64,000 bases of DNA from Bacillus aerolatus (GCF_009183655.1 NZ_WEIO01000007.1:151379-215378); one strand, 5' to 3'. Counted from the stretch's first letter, positions 19,888 through 28,533 are shown. The notes: a model not told the origin generated them from the letters alone. Made by a program: numbers and translations.

Positions 19888-21291
19888 ATGAATCAAGAAA
19901 TACATCATAAGAGTCTCGTTCACAAAAATGAGAATAAATATTTTTGGCTCGTGCTCGCGGTAAGTGTCATCGCTTATGTTAGTTTAACGATTTCTGTCGT
20001 CGGTATTTTTATTGTGCTCGGGCTGTTTGCGGTTTCATTGTTTTTGCACGCACTGACGATTGGATACATTCGCACCAATGCGGTGAAGTTAACAGAGAAG
20101 CAGTTTCCTGATGTGTATCAGCAAACAAAAGAATTGTGTGTGAAAATGGATATTCCGCGTGTACCTGATGTGTATGTGATGGAGTCAGCGGGAGCTTTAA
20201 ATGCGTTTGCTGCCCGTTTTTTCGGCCGGAATATGGTCGTAATTTATTCAGAAATTTTTGAATTGACGAAGCGGCAGGCAGACGATGAATTAGCATTTGT
20301 TATTGCTCATGAGTTGGCGCATATTAAGCGGAATCATTTGTCGAAAATGCTCTTTATTTTACCAGCGATGTGGGTGCCGGGCATTGCGGAAGTGTATTTG
20401 CGCGCTTGTGAATATACGTGTGACCGCTATGCTGCTTACTATATTGAAAACAGGGAAGCAGCGAAAAACAGCTTAACGATTTTAGCTGTTGGAAAAACGC
20501 TTTACGAGCAGGTGAACCGCGCGGAATATGTGAACCAGATCAACGAGGAAAAAGGTTTTTTTGTTTGGCTGAGTGAAATACTATCGACTCATCCGCCGTT
20601 GCCGAAACGAATACATGAAGTTGGCTCTTTTTTTGGGGAGACAGAACAAGTGTCTATCTTGAAAAAATCAACGAAACTAGTGTGGCTATGGGTGCCCGCC
20701 GCTTTATTGGCTTTTGGGCTGTTTGTGGCAGGCGGCTATTATGCGATTGAAAAGCTGGCCAGTTTTGCTTTCTCTGACGACTTTGACGACTTCGAAGAAG
20801 GTGAAACGATGGCGGAAGACACTCCACCGATTATTGAAGCAGTAGTAAAAGGAGATAAAGCCAAAGTCAGCTCTTTCATCGAAAAGGGAGAAGACATCGA
20901 CGCGGAAGACAATCAAGGATACACGCCTTTGCATTGGGCAGTGTTGGACGAAAATAAAGAGATGGTCGAGCTGTTATTAAATGCTGGAGCTGATCCGAAT
21001 TATGAAGATTATTATGGAATGACTCCTTTTACGGCAGCCGCTGATCGCGGAAATGCAGAAATGGTCAAAAGGCTGGCAAGTGCGGGAGGAGACCCGAATT
21101 ATCAGAGTTTGGAAGATGAAACGAGTCCTTTATTTTACGGCGTATTCAGTGAGGATGCAGCAACAGTCGCTGTACTGCTGGAGCTTGGAGCTGACCCGAA
21201 ACATAAAGACAGCGAAAACATGACTGCTCTTATGCATGCGATCGAATTAGGAAATCGCGATATTATTGATTTATTGAAAAAAGCAAGTTAA
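19888..21291 (+). CDS. M48-family membrane metallopeptidase fused to ankyrin repeats
   Basis: A 467-residue two-part protein. N-terminal part: two membrane helices (about 20-60) and an M48 (HtpX/Ste24-like) zinc peptidase domain with HELAH (about 142-146) and the downstream Glu ligand in CEYTCDRYA. After a third membrane helix (about 260-282) and an acidic linker, four ankyrin repeats follow (about 300-467; GYTPLHWAVLDENKEMVELLL, MTPFTAAADRGNAEMV, etc.). ATG at 19888 follows AAAGGAG. It forms a probable operon with the RDD gene 22 nt downstream. The ankyrin part presumably selects substrates; that is inference. Confidence 0.85.
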   Translation: MNQEIHHKSLVHKNENKYFWLVLAVSVIAYVSLTISVVGIFIVLGLFAVSLFLHALTIGYIRTNAVKLTEKQFPDVYQQTKELCVKMDIPRVPDVYVMESAGALNAFAARFFGRNMVVIYSEIFELTKRQADDELAFVIAHELAHIKRNHLSKMLFILPAMWVPGIAEVYLRACEYTCDRYAAYYIENREAAKNSLTILAVGKTLYEQVNRAEYVNQINEEKGFFVWLSEILSTHPPLPKRIHEVGSFFGETEQVSILKKSTKLVWLWVPAALLAFGLFVAGGYYAIEKLASFAFSDDFDDFEEGETMAEDTPPIIEAVVKGDKAKVSSFIEKGEDIDAEDNQGYTPLHWAVLDENKEMVELLLNAGADPNYEDYYGMTPFTAAADRGNAEMVKRLASAGGDPNYQSLEDETSPLFYGVFSEDAATVAVLLELGADPKHKDSENMTALMHAIELGNRDIIDLLKKAS

Positions 21292-21313
21292 CGAGAAAAA
21301 GGAGATCGACTAA

Positions 21314-21718
21314 ATGATTACACAACCAGCAGGATTTTGGAGAAGATTGTTTGCCAATATTTTAGATGCAATTATTGTTGGCGTGCCTTTATCAGTGATA
21401 AGTTATTTTATTATGGGGAATTGGGATGAAAGTGCAATCACAAGCATCGGCAACTTGTTATATGCTTTAGTCGTACCAGTCGTTTGGGCAGGGTATACAA
21501 TTGGAAAAAGAATTCTCGGCATCCGCATTGCTAAAGTAAACGGCGAAAAATTAGGTTTTGGAGCGATGCTCATGCGGACTATTGTCGCCGGACTCGTTTA
21601 TGTTTTAACGTTAGGCATCGGTGTAATCGTCAGCGCCTTTATGGCTGGCTTGCGTGAAGATAAGCGCTCTATCCACGACTTCATTGCCGGCACGTACGTT
21701 ACTCACGAAAAACCTTAA
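21314..21718 (+). CDS. RDD family membrane protein
   Basis: A 134-residue protein with three to four membrane helices. The RDD signature residues are visible: Arg in FWRRLFANILDAII, then Asp12-position in LDA, and the second-helix RILGIRI. RDD proteins have been linked to ion transport, but their roles are mostly unknown. AAAAAGGAG precedes the ATG; it is 22 nt after the M48-ankyrin gene, so the pair is probably co-transcribed. Confidence 0.8.
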   Translation: MITQPAGFWRRLFANILDAIIVGVPLSVISYFIMGNWDESAITSIGNLLYALVVPVVWAGYTIGKRILGIRIAKVNGEKLGFGAMLMRTIVAGLVYVLTLGIGVIVSAFMAGLREDKRSIHDFIAGTYVTHEKP

Positions 21719-21773
21719 TTTCTAAACGAAGCAATTTATGACCTGAACGCATTCAAGTAACTCAATTAAAATG

Positions 21774-21813
21774 AAAACCCGCTCATGCATTTGCATGAGC
21801 GGGTTTTCGTTCT
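21774..21813. terminator. bidirectional terminator
   Basis: Perfect AAAACCCGCTCATGCA stem with a 2-nt centre, then a T-rich tail. It lies between the RDD gene and the convergent MFS gene. Confidence 0.9.
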
Positions 21814-21830
21814 TCACAGAGAGACGGCTT

Positions 21831-23048
21831 TTATCTCGCCGACCCAGGGTTATAAGTCGTATTCAGATTTTGTTTTTTCTTCATCCCGCGCGCCCATTTC
21901 ATACAGATCACGAGGGTGACCATAATGATGGCTGCGCCGAATATATAAGGAAGAGCCATGTTGAAATCGAACAAGGCGCCGGCAAGTGCCGGGCCGACCA
22001 TGTTTCCGATGCTCATATACGCATTGTTCATACCGGCAGCAAATCCTTGTTCGCTTCCCGCCATGTTTGACACGGTCGTATTGATGGCCGGGCGAAGCAG
22101 GGAAGCGGCAATAAAGAAAAAGGCGGACACGACGAGCACGGAAACAAAGCCAGTCGCAAACAGCAGGCCGATCATAGCGATAGCAGCGACAACGAGCATC
22201 GTATTCATGACGCGCACTTCTCCAAACAGTCTTAGTACACGGTCAAGAACGAATGCTTGAACGATGACGCCGATTAAACCGCCGACGACCATAAGCATGG
22301 AAATGTCAGCTGGGCTAAATCCAAATTTCACGTCTGTGTACAAGCTGATCGTTGCCTGGTAGTTCGCCAGACCGAATGAAAGAGTAAACATCATCACGAG
22401 AAGGATAAAATACGGCTTTTTCACGGAAAGAGTCATTTGTTTTAACAAAGAATCCCGTTTTTGAGGCGCAGCTGGAATGGCGGCACGCTCCGGTTCTTTC
22501 AAAAACAAAATCGACATAATCGCGGCAAAAGCGGCAACGGCGCCTGCAATGAAAAACGGAGCACGCAAGCCGAATGCGGCGAGAAAGCCGCCGATGCCGG
22601 GGCCAACGACAAAGCCGAATGACATCGAAGCACCGAGCCGGCCCATTCCTTTCGCCCGCGTTTTTGCTGTTGTAATATCAGCGACAAATGCCATCATCGA
22701 TGGAATCATAAACGCCGCTCCGATGCCGCCGACCGCACGTGAAATATAAAGCAGCACGAGCTGTTGGGAGAAGGCGAATAAAAATTGGGATAAAGAAAAC
22801 AAAATAAGCCCAAACACGATCGTTTTTTTCCGGCCCAACCGGTCAGATAAGTCTCCGGCGAGCGGAGAGAAAATAAATTGGGCAAAAGCAAAGGTGGCTA
22901 TTAATAAGCCAAACGTTTTCCCGCCTGCTCCAAAATCATGAATAATGGTCGGCATGATCGGAATGACAAGCCCTATGCCTGTCATCACGATAAACATGTT
23001 GGCCATTAAGATGAGAAGGGGAAATTGTTGTATATTTTTTCGAGACAT
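21831..23048 (-). CDS. MFS drug-efflux transporter (DHA1, Bmr/NorA-like)
   Basis: A 405-residue, 12-helix proton-driven antiporter. It has motif A (GDLSDRLGRKKTI, about 65-77), an Arg in helix 4 (ISRAVGGIGAAFM) and the drug-antiporter motif C GPGIGGFLA (about 150). The closest remembered group is the Bmr/Blt/NorA multidrug family. It lies 25 nt downstream of the TetR gene in the same direction, implying an operon with its own repressor. The substrates are not readable. Confidence 0.88.
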   Translation of the reverse strand: MSRKNIQQFPLLILMANMFIVMTGIGLVIPIMPTIIHDFGAGGKTFGLLIATFAFAQFIFSPLAGDLSDRLGRKKTIVFGLILFSLSQFLFAFSQQLVLLYISRAVGGIGAAFMIPSMMAFVADITTAKTRAKGMGRLGASMSFGFVVGPGIGGFLAAFGLRAPFFIAGAVAAFAAIMSILFLKEPERAAIPAAPQKRDSLLKQMTLSVKKPYFILLVMMFTLSFGLANYQATISLYTDVKFGFSPADISMLMVVGGLIGVIVQAFVLDRVLRLFGEVRVMNTMLVVAAIAMIGLLFATGFVSVLVVSAFFFIAASLLRPAINTTVSNMAGSEQGFAAGMNNAYMSIGNMVGPALAGALFDFNMALPYIFGAAIIMVTLVICMKWARGMKKKQNLNTTYNPGSAR

Positions 23049-23073
23049 TTATTCAACCTGCTTTCTTTTCTAG

Positions 23074-23949
23074 TTAGATCAATGTAGTTGCTGGCATGTT
23101 AACGATCGTTTTTTCCAGTTCTTCTGCCAGTTCCGCTAAGTTCTCACTTTCTTTTAAATTGCGGATCATGCCGGATAAAACAGCCCGGCGCGGTTTCATT
23201 TCCATCAACTCTTTTTCAAGTATGTCTACAGATTCCACCATAATCGTTTCTGCTTGAGAAGCAGCAGCGGTTTCTTTCATTTTCCGCACAATGTGAAGCG
23301 GATGTACTGTTTCCTCCTGCCATCCTTCAGAAAGCTCTTGCATAAGAGGTGCCGTAAAAAATGGTTCAGGCTGTTTTTCTATTAATGTTTGGGCTGCGGC
23401 TTCCAGCTGAATAAACAAAAAATGAGCGAGTGCATTGAAGTCACAAGCCGTTCCTTCTTCTAGCACACCGCGCATATATGAGGTCAACATGCCTTTTAGC
23501 GTGGCCGTTAAATCTGCTGCATAAGGAGCGGCTTCCTGGCCAAAGACCGACACAATACTTTTTCCAGTTTTACGGACCAACTTGGCGTTTTCGTGGCGCA
23601 CGAATTGATTAAGTGATTTGTCCTCCAGTCCTTTAATTTCATTCATTTGCATAAGAAAAAACTCCTGAAATTCGCAGTAATGGCGAATGCGGATCGCGAT
23701 TTCACGGATAAAAGCTTCCTGTACCGTGTCACTGTCTTTTGCCGATGAGGCAATCTGATCATTCAACAGCTGATAATAATAAGAAAAAATGTCTGACAAC
23801 AGCTCTTCTTTTGATTTGAAATGTGTATATAAGCTTCCTTTTGACACACCGCAAACATCTGCAACCTGCTGCATGGACGTTTGATGAAAGCTCGTTTTTG
23901 AAAAAAGCTTCATCGCAGCGATAAGGATCTTTCTTTTCTTCTCGTTCAT
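23074..23949 (-). CDS. TetR/AcrR family regulator of the efflux operon
   Basis: A 291-residue protein, longer than most TetR proteins (about 190-220). The N-terminal helix-turn-helix spans about 8-55 (ILIAAMKLFSKTSFHQTSMQQVADVCGVS is the core region), followed by a helical ligand-binding domain and an extra C-terminal helical segment. It is first gene of the operon with the MFS pump; palindromes just upstream are candidate operators. The likely role is repression of itself and the pump until an inducer binds. Confidence 0.88.
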   Translation of the reverse strand: MNEKKRKILIAAMKLFSKTSFHQTSMQQVADVCGVSKGSLYTHFKSKEELLSDIFSYYYQLLNDQIASSAKDSDTVQEAFIREIAIRIRHYCEFQEFFLMQMNEIKGLEDKSLNQFVRHENAKLVRKTGKSIVSVFGQEAAPYAADLTATLKGMLTSYMRGVLEEGTACDFNALAHFLFIQLEAAAQTLIEKQPEPFFTAPLMQELSEGWQEETVHPLHIVRKMKETAAASQAETIMVESVDILEKELMEMKPRRAVLSGMIRNLKESENLAELAEELEKTIVNMPATTLI

Positions 23950-23960
23950 TACGCACTCCT

Positions 23961-23993
23961 AACCAATCGGTTTTTTATTTGACCATTTGGTCA
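23961..23993. promoter_or_regulatory. candidate TetR operators
   Basis: Two palindromes: AACCAATCGGTT (23961-23972, AACC/GGTT) and TGACCATTTGGTCA (23980-23993, TGACCA/TGGTCA), 10-45 bp upstream of the regulator start. They fit TetR half-sites and overlap the expected promoter. Confidence 0.55.
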
Positions 23994-24198
23994 TTGTTTA
24001 TAAATTGTAACATATCTCTCGGATACTTTCACGCAAAAAATTTCGATAAGCGAAGTTTTTTTACACTATCTTATAAATGTACAGGCTGAGCGCGCTTCTT
24101 TTTATTATTATATGGTCAGCTAGAGCTCCTTTATCCAAAGACGGAATACGCATAAGAATCAATCATTAAATCAATATGTAAACCTCTTTATTTTTAAG

Positions 24199-24227
24199 TT
24201 GACAACACTCTCGCTAGATTATAAAAT
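24199..24227 (+). promoter_or_regulatory. bioY promoter, sigma-A consensus
   Basis: TTGACA, a 17-bp spacer, then TAAAAT: an almost ideal housekeeping promoter. An imperfect AACACT...AGTGTT repeat brackets the -10 region. I see no clear BirA box (TTAAC ... GTTAA), although BirA controls the B. subtilis yhfUTS operon. 23994-24198 shows no gene. Confidence 0.75.
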
Positions 24228-24272
24228 GACAGTGTTTTCAGATATTAAAATCAAAGGGGCGAGGGAGATTAG

Positions 24273-24827
24273 ATGAAAACAAAAGATATTACATATGTTG
24301 CTTTATTTGCAGCGGTTATGGGGGCATTAGGGATGATACCGCCGATTCCATTGTCGTTTACTCCGGTACCGATTACACTGCAAACGTTAGGAGTCGTTTT
24401 AGCCGGTGGAATTTTAGGAGCGCGGCTCGGTTTCTTAAGTCAAATGACGTTTTTGCTGCTTGTGGCAGCCGGTTTGCCGCTTCTTTCAGGCGGGCGCGGA
24501 GGAATTGGCGTGTTTGTCGGACCGAGTGCCGGTTACTTGTTCAGTTATCCAATTGCTGCCGCCTTACTCGGTTTCATACTTTCCCGCTTCCGGACGTTAA
24601 CACTTAAGAAAGTTTTGTTCGTTAATTTGACAGCCGGCGTGTTTACTCTTTATTTATTCGGTATCCCGGTGCAAGCTTTCATTATGGACCTTCCGTTAGT
24701 TCATACGATTAAAATCAGCCTGATTTATATTCCGGGCGATTTGATTAAAGCGACGGTTGCTTCTTATTTAGTATACAAGCTGCGGAAATCTACTGTAGTT
24801 TCAAGGCAATTTGTCAAAGCGAGTTGA
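24273..24827 (+). CDS. bioY: biotin transporter BioY (YhfU-like)
   Basis: The 184-residue substrate-binding S component of the energy-coupling-factor biotin importer. It has about six membrane helices, with the family motifs MIPPIPLSFTPVPITLQTLGV and GLPLLSGGRGGIGVFVGPSAGYL. It is first in an operon with an acyl-CoA synthetase and a thiolase, the same order as yhfU-yhfT-yhfS in B. subtilis, which links biotin uptake with acyl-CoA metabolism. A short terminator-like stem sits just after its stop, so downstream expression may be reduced. Confidence 0.92.
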   Translation: MKTKDITYVALFAAVMGALGMIPPIPLSFTPVPITLQTLGVVLAGGILGARLGFLSQMTFLLLVAAGLPLLSGGRGGIGVFVGPSAGYLFSYPIAAALLGFILSRFRTLTLKKVLFVNLTAGVFTLYLFGIPVQAFIMDLPLVHTIKISLIYIPGDLIKATVASYLVYKLRKSTVVSRQFVKAS

Positions 24828-24850
24828 GACACATGACGTGTCTCTTTTTA
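24826..24850 (+). terminator. intra-operon terminator/attenuator-like stem
   Basis: GAGACAC-ATGAC-GTGTCTC followed by TTTTTA, between the bioY stop and the Shine-Dalgarno sequence of yhfT. It is small but perfect, and probably a partial terminator. Confidence 0.6.
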
Positions 24851-24870
24851 AAAGAAAGGAAGATTCATAT

Positions 24871-26334
24871 ATGGCGTCCATCACATCCGTTTATTCCAAT
24901 CACGCGAAAGATCATCCCTGCCGGACCGCTGTAAAAACGTCCAATCGAGAAGTGAGCTGGCGCGAGTGGAGTGAACTAATTCATCAAACAGCCGGCTGGT
25001 TCCAGACTAAACATATCCCGAAGAAAACAGTGGGAATTTTCATGGGCAATGGACTGCCGTTTTTGCAGCTGTTTGCCGGAGCAGCTGCAGCAGGATGGAC
25101 GGCTGTTCCGTTAGATTTAAAATGGAGCGGTGACGAACGGCAAAAGAGGGTTCGTATTTGCCAGCCGGCTATTATCGTGACGACTCGTGATTTATATGAC
25201 AAAATCCAATCCATTCACCCGCACGTTCTCATTTGGGAGGATGTTTCCGGGGAAATATATCAAATCCAGTCCAATTCAGCAGAAGAAATTAGCGGAGACG
25301 CCCCTTTTTACATGGGGTTTACGTCTGGTTCAACGGGAGAGCCGAAAGCGTTTATCCGCTCCCAAAAGACTTGGACTGCCAGTTTTCAATGCAATAAGCA
25401 TGATTTTAGACTCGGCGCAGATGAGTATGTGCTTGTGCCAGGTGCACTCATTCACTCCCACTTTTTATACGGAGCGATCAGCACATTGTTCCTTGGCGGC
25501 ACCGTTCATTTGCTGGACAAGTTTTCTCCAAATGAAACAATGGGCGTAATGCTTGAACATCCTGTGACCGCGGTGTATCTCGTGCCGACTATGATGGAAG
25601 CGCTGTTAAAAGAGACAGGCATTGTGGAGAAGAAAATAACGTTTATTTCATCAGGGGCCAAGTGGGAAAAAGAGTCTAAGAGACGGATAAGAGACAAGTT
25701 TCCCAATTTAGATATGTTTGAGTTTTACGGAGCAGGCGAGCTGAGCTTCGTGACAGCTCTGTCCAATAAAGAAAATAGCGAGAAACCTGAATCCGTTGGC
25801 AAACCTTGCTGCGGCGTTGAGATCCAAATCCGCAAAGCTGACGGGGGGCTGGCAGCTCCATATGAAACAGGAAAAATATATGTAAAAAGCGGGATGGTTT
25901 GTACAGGTTACTTGAGCGAAAGGGGAGTGCAGACGATCCAGGATTCGGCAGGCTGGAGCACGGTGGATGACATGGGCTGCCTCGATGAAGAGGGATATTT
26001 ATACATAGCAGGACGGGAAAAAAACATGATTTTATACGGCGGCATTAATATTTTTCCTGAAGAAATTGAAACGGTTTTATCGTTGCATCCCGATGTGGAA
26101 TTGGCTGCTGTATTTGGCGTAAAGGACCCTTACTGGGGAGAGATTGTCACAGCCGTTGTAAAAGGCAGTGCGAGTAAACTTGAGCTGAGAAAACTTTGTA
26201 AAGAAAAGCTGGCTTCTTATAAAATTCCGCGAAAGTGGTTTTTTACAGAAGACATCCCGCTGACAGCCGGCGGAAAAATTGCTCGTGCCGAGTTAAAAGA
26301 AAGGCTGGTAAAGGAGGTGATTTCTCATTCGTAA
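24871..26334 (+). CDS. yhfT: acyl-CoA synthetase YhfT-like
   Basis: A 487-residue AMP-forming acyl/aryl-CoA ligase of the ANL superfamily. The P-loop FTSGSTGEPKAF lies at about 150, the A5 motif EFYGAGELS near 285, the GWSTVDDMG (A7) and GREKNMILYGGINIFPEEIE (A8 hinge) segments follow, and the A10 Lys is in PLTAGGKIARAEL. The fatty-acid substrate is inferred from the operon. ATG at 24871 with AAAGGAAG is chosen over the upstream TTG at 24811. Its 3' end overlaps yhfS by 8 nt. Confidence 0.88.
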   Translation: MASITSVYSNHAKDHPCRTAVKTSNREVSWREWSELIHQTAGWFQTKHIPKKTVGIFMGNGLPFLQLFAGAAAAGWTAVPLDLKWSGDERQKRVRICQPAIIVTTRDLYDKIQSIHPHVLIWEDVSGEIYQIQSNSAEEISGDAPFYMGFTSGSTGEPKAFIRSQKTWTASFQCNKHDFRLGADEYVLVPGALIHSHFLYGAISTLFLGGTVHLLDKFSPNETMGVMLEHPVTAVYLVPTMMEALLKETGIVEKKITFISSGAKWEKESKRRIRDKFPNLDMFEFYGAGELSFVTALSNKENSEKPESVGKPCCGVEIQIRKADGGLAAPYETGKIYVKSGMVCTGYLSERGVQTIQDSAGWSTVDDMGCLDEEGYLYIAGREKNMILYGGINIFPEEIETVLSLHPDVELAAVFGVKDPYWGEIVTAVVKGSASKLELRKLCKEKLASYKIPRKWFFTEDIPLTAGGKIARAELKERLVKEVISHS

Positions 26335-27421
26335 AGCCGTCATTGTGAAAGCGAAACGAACACCGCTCGGAAAAATAAATGGCATGCTTCATACGCAGCA
26401 ACCGCATGAATTGGCGGCGCCTTTGCTGCAGCACCTCGGGGCAGGCATCGAATCTGAAATTGATGATGTTATACTTGGCAATGTCGTTGGACCAGGAGGA
26501 AACGCAGCGCGATTATCTGCTTTACAGGCAGGACTGCCATTATCCGTTCCAGGATTAACGATTGACCGCCAATGCAGCGCCGGACTCGAAGCGATTCGGC
26601 TGGCATGTTATTTCATTCAAGGCGGAGCGGGCCGTACGTACTTAGCCGGTGGGACAGAAAGCACGAGCACGTCTCCTTTTCCAGCACGCGCCCGATTTGC
26701 TCCTGATAGCATCGGTGACCCGGATATGGGAATAGCCGCTGAACATGTCGCCAAGAGATACCAGATTACGAGAGAAAAGCAGGATGAGTGGACGAAAATC
26801 AGTTATGAGCGCAGCTGGGAAGCGTTTGAACAAGGGGTATACGACCAGGAAATTTTCCCAGTTGGATCATTACAAATGGACGAAGAATTCTTCCGAAAAC
26901 GCGATATAGAAAAGCTCGCTAAAAGAGCCAAAGCTGTTTTTCAAAAAGACGGCACCGTGACTGCGGTGAATAGCTGTGGCATTCATGACGGTGCCAGCGC
27001 CGTGCTCGTTATGGAAGAAGAACAGGCGTTGGAACATGGCTTGCAGCCTGTCTTGCGGTTTGTCGACAGCCAAGTTTCCGGGGTGCATCCTCATTACCCT
27101 GGCATTGCGCCGGTCCCGGCTATTAGACAGCTGCTCAAGCGTAATCACTTAACGATGGAAGACATTGATTTAATCGAAATCAATGAAGCATTTGCGTCTA
27201 AAATAGCGGCCTGTGCACAGGAGCTTGGCATTCCGTATGAGAAGTTGAATGTCCGGGGAGGAGCACTCGCTTTCGGGCATCCGTATGCAGCATCCGGTGC
27301 GATTTTAGTCACCCGGCTGTTTTACGAAGTGCAAAGACAAAAGCAGGCAAAATATGTGCTCGCTGCCATCGGAAGCGGCGGCGGAGTCGGGATCGCTGTC
27401 TTGTTTGAGACTGTACGGTGA
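26327..27421 (+). CDS. yhfS: acetyl-CoA C-acyltransferase (thiolase) YhfS-like, ATT start
   Basis: A 364-residue thiolase. The nucleophile Cys is in TIDRQCSAGLEA (about 86), NEAFAS carries the Asn and GHPYAASGA the His. The usual last catalytic Cys (CxGGG) is not there: the protein has IGSGGGVG. The best start is ATT at 26327: the perfect anti-ribosomal AAAGGAGGTGA lies 6 nt before it, and reading from there gives MRKAVIVKAKRTPLGK, matching the N-terminus I recall for B. subtilis YhfS. The alternative GTG at 26345 would cut off the first beta strand. Third gene of bioY-yhfT-yhfS. Confidence 0.85.
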   Translation: MRKAVIVKAKRTPLGKINGMLHTQQPHELAAPLLQHLGAGIESEIDDVILGNVVGPGGNAARLSALQAGLPLSVPGLTIDRQCSAGLEAIRLACYFIQGGAGRTYLAGGTESTSTSPFPARARFAPDSIGDPDMGIAAEHVAKRYQITREKQDEWTKISYERSWEAFEQGVYDQEIFPVGSLQMDEEFFRKRDIEKLAKRAKAVFQKDGTVTAVNSCGIHDGASAVLVMEEEQALEHGLQPVLRFVDSQVSGVHPHYPGIAPVPAIRQLLKRNHLTMEDIDLIEINEAFASKIAACAQELGIPYEKLNVRGGALAFGHPYAASGAILVTRLFYEVQRQKQAKYVLAAIGSGGGVGIAVLFETVR

Positions 27422-27467
27422 AAAAAGTAAGTACTAGAATCAAACCGTTGTAAAAGAGATAATTTAT

Positions 27468-27521
27468 AAGAGATGTATCGTCAATCGGTGTGTTAATCGT
27501 GACGGTACAGCTCTTTTTTCA
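27468..27521 (+). terminator. bioY-yhfTS operon terminator
   Basis: Long imperfect stem AAGAG-A-TGTA-T-CGTCA / TGACG-G-TACA-G-CTCTT ending in TTTTTT. Confidence 0.8.
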
Positions 27522-27575
27522 TGGAGTGAAACGAATCAACTTTCTGAAAATTTTAAAACAGGCTAAAAAAACCAA

Positions 27576-27604
27576 TTGACAATGATTCTCATTTTCTTTA
27601 CAAT
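27576..27604 (+). promoter_or_regulatory. promoter with Fur box
   Basis: TTGACA, a 17-bp spacer, then TACAAT: a strong sigma-A promoter. TGACAATGATTCTCA (27577-27591) overlaps it and matches 12 of 14 defined positions of the Bacillus Fur 7-1-7 box TGATAATnATTATCA. Iron repression of the next gene is inferred. Confidence 0.75.
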
Positions 27605-27643
27605 GAGATTAACACAACCATAGATCGGAGCGGGGGGAAGAAT

Positions 27644-28123
27644 ATGTTTAACATGTTGCACGGATTAAAAGATATTCACACGGTTATATCAAACAGGCGC
27701 AAAATTGGCGGAGTAGCGGAAGCGGGCACGATTCAATTGTCATCAGGCGAAGTGTATGATCATCCGGTATTTACGAATGTTGACTTATCAAAAGGGCAAT
27801 ATGTTTCCCTCTGCTTTATCGATGAAAACGGAACGAATATTATGGCGCATGTCGATCAAATCGCCTTGATCAAAGGACTTGAGCACAAGTTAATTTGTCA
27901 GCTGAACAATGCGTACGTCAAACAAATGCTGCTGCAGGATACGGTACAATATTTACAAAAGCTATGTGAAATCAATGACGGCTTTGTCACTCATACATTT
28001 AAAAAAGAAGCATTGCAGCTCGTTCGCGATATTAGCGTGAATGAACTTAAAAAACATAATGTATCGCTGCCATTTCCGATGGAAGAAAAGCTTGTTCATA
28101 TAAGCGACCGGCTGCACGCATAA
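27644..28123 (+). CDS. hypothetical protein, probable Fur target, next to the encapsulin operon
   Basis: A 159-residue soluble protein I cannot assign to a family. The N-terminal half looks like a small beta-rich domain (GTIQLSSGEVYDHPVFTNVDLSKG); the C-terminal half is helical and contains two Cys (LICQLN, KLCEIN). GGGGGGAAG precedes the ATG. The strong promoter with an overlapping Fur box, and convergence with the encapsulin operon across a shared terminator, place it in iron metabolism. Repression by iron would be opposite in sense to storage, so it may release or handle iron; that is speculation. Confidence 0.7.
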   Translation: MFNMLHGLKDIHTVISNRRKIGGVAEAGTIQLSSGEVYDHPVFTNVDLSKGQYVSLCFIDENGTNIMAHVDQIALIKGLEHKLICQLNNAYVKQMLLQDTVQYLQKLCEINDGFVTHTFKKEALQLVRDISVNELKKHNVSLPFPMEEKLVHISDRLHA

Positions 28124-28126
28124 AAA

Positions 28127-28157
28127 AACGAGGTTCCTCAAGGAACCCCGTTTTTTT
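28127..28157. terminator. bidirectional terminator
   Basis: AACGAGGTTCC-TCAA-GGAACCCCGTT with T-runs on both strands. It is shared by the Fur-box gene and the encapsulin operon. Confidence 0.85.
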
Positions 28158-28521
28158 ATAACATATTTGCCTGGCACGCTAAACGGCAGCCGTCGGTTAA
28201 GGCGTGCTGCAACTTTTTTTGCTCTTTTTCATTTGGCGGAGACAATAGTAAAGCGCCTTCGGTTATTTTTACTGTACAGACGCCGCACGTGCCTTTTCGG
28301 CATTTAAAGTTGATGGCTTGGTCTTGTTTTAACGCCTCATTTAATAAATTGCCTTTCACATGTTTGATGCGGAAGGTTTGTTGGTTTTGCTGCAAATGAA
28401 TATGCGCATCCTCTTGTACGTTTTCAGGTTGTTTGTCTTCAGGCTGCTTCATAATAATAGCAGTGTCAGTATTAAGTTGATTCGGAAGCAGAGAGCCGAC
28501 GGTAAATTTTCGGTTATCCAT
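28156..28521 (-). CDS. encapsulin-targeted 2Fe-2S ferredoxin
   Basis: A 121-residue plant-type [2Fe-2S] ferredoxin with cluster ligands C-x4-C-x2-C (CRKGTCGVC) and a later Cys in GCRLACQ. The N-terminus carries FTVGSLL (residues 6-12), the same docking peptide that ends the IMEF cargo, followed by a flexible linker of about 35 residues. It is last gene of the operon, 12 nt after the shell gene. In described IMEF systems such a ferredoxin is proposed to reduce stored ferric iron for release; that role is inferred here from the docking peptide and the context. Confidence 0.88.
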   Translation of the reverse strand: MDNRKFTVGSLLPNQLNTDTAIIMKQPEDKQPENVQEDAHIHLQQNQQTFRIKHVKGNLLNEALKQDQAINFKCRKGTCGVCTVKITEGALLLSPPNEKEQKKLQHALTDGCRLACQANML

Positions 28522-28533
28522 AGTATCCGGACC

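Noticed and set aside
24199..24240. BirA operator at bioY
   Set aside because: Expected because yhfUTS is BirA-controlled in B. subtilis, but no TTAAC/GTTAA pair with the right spacing is visible.
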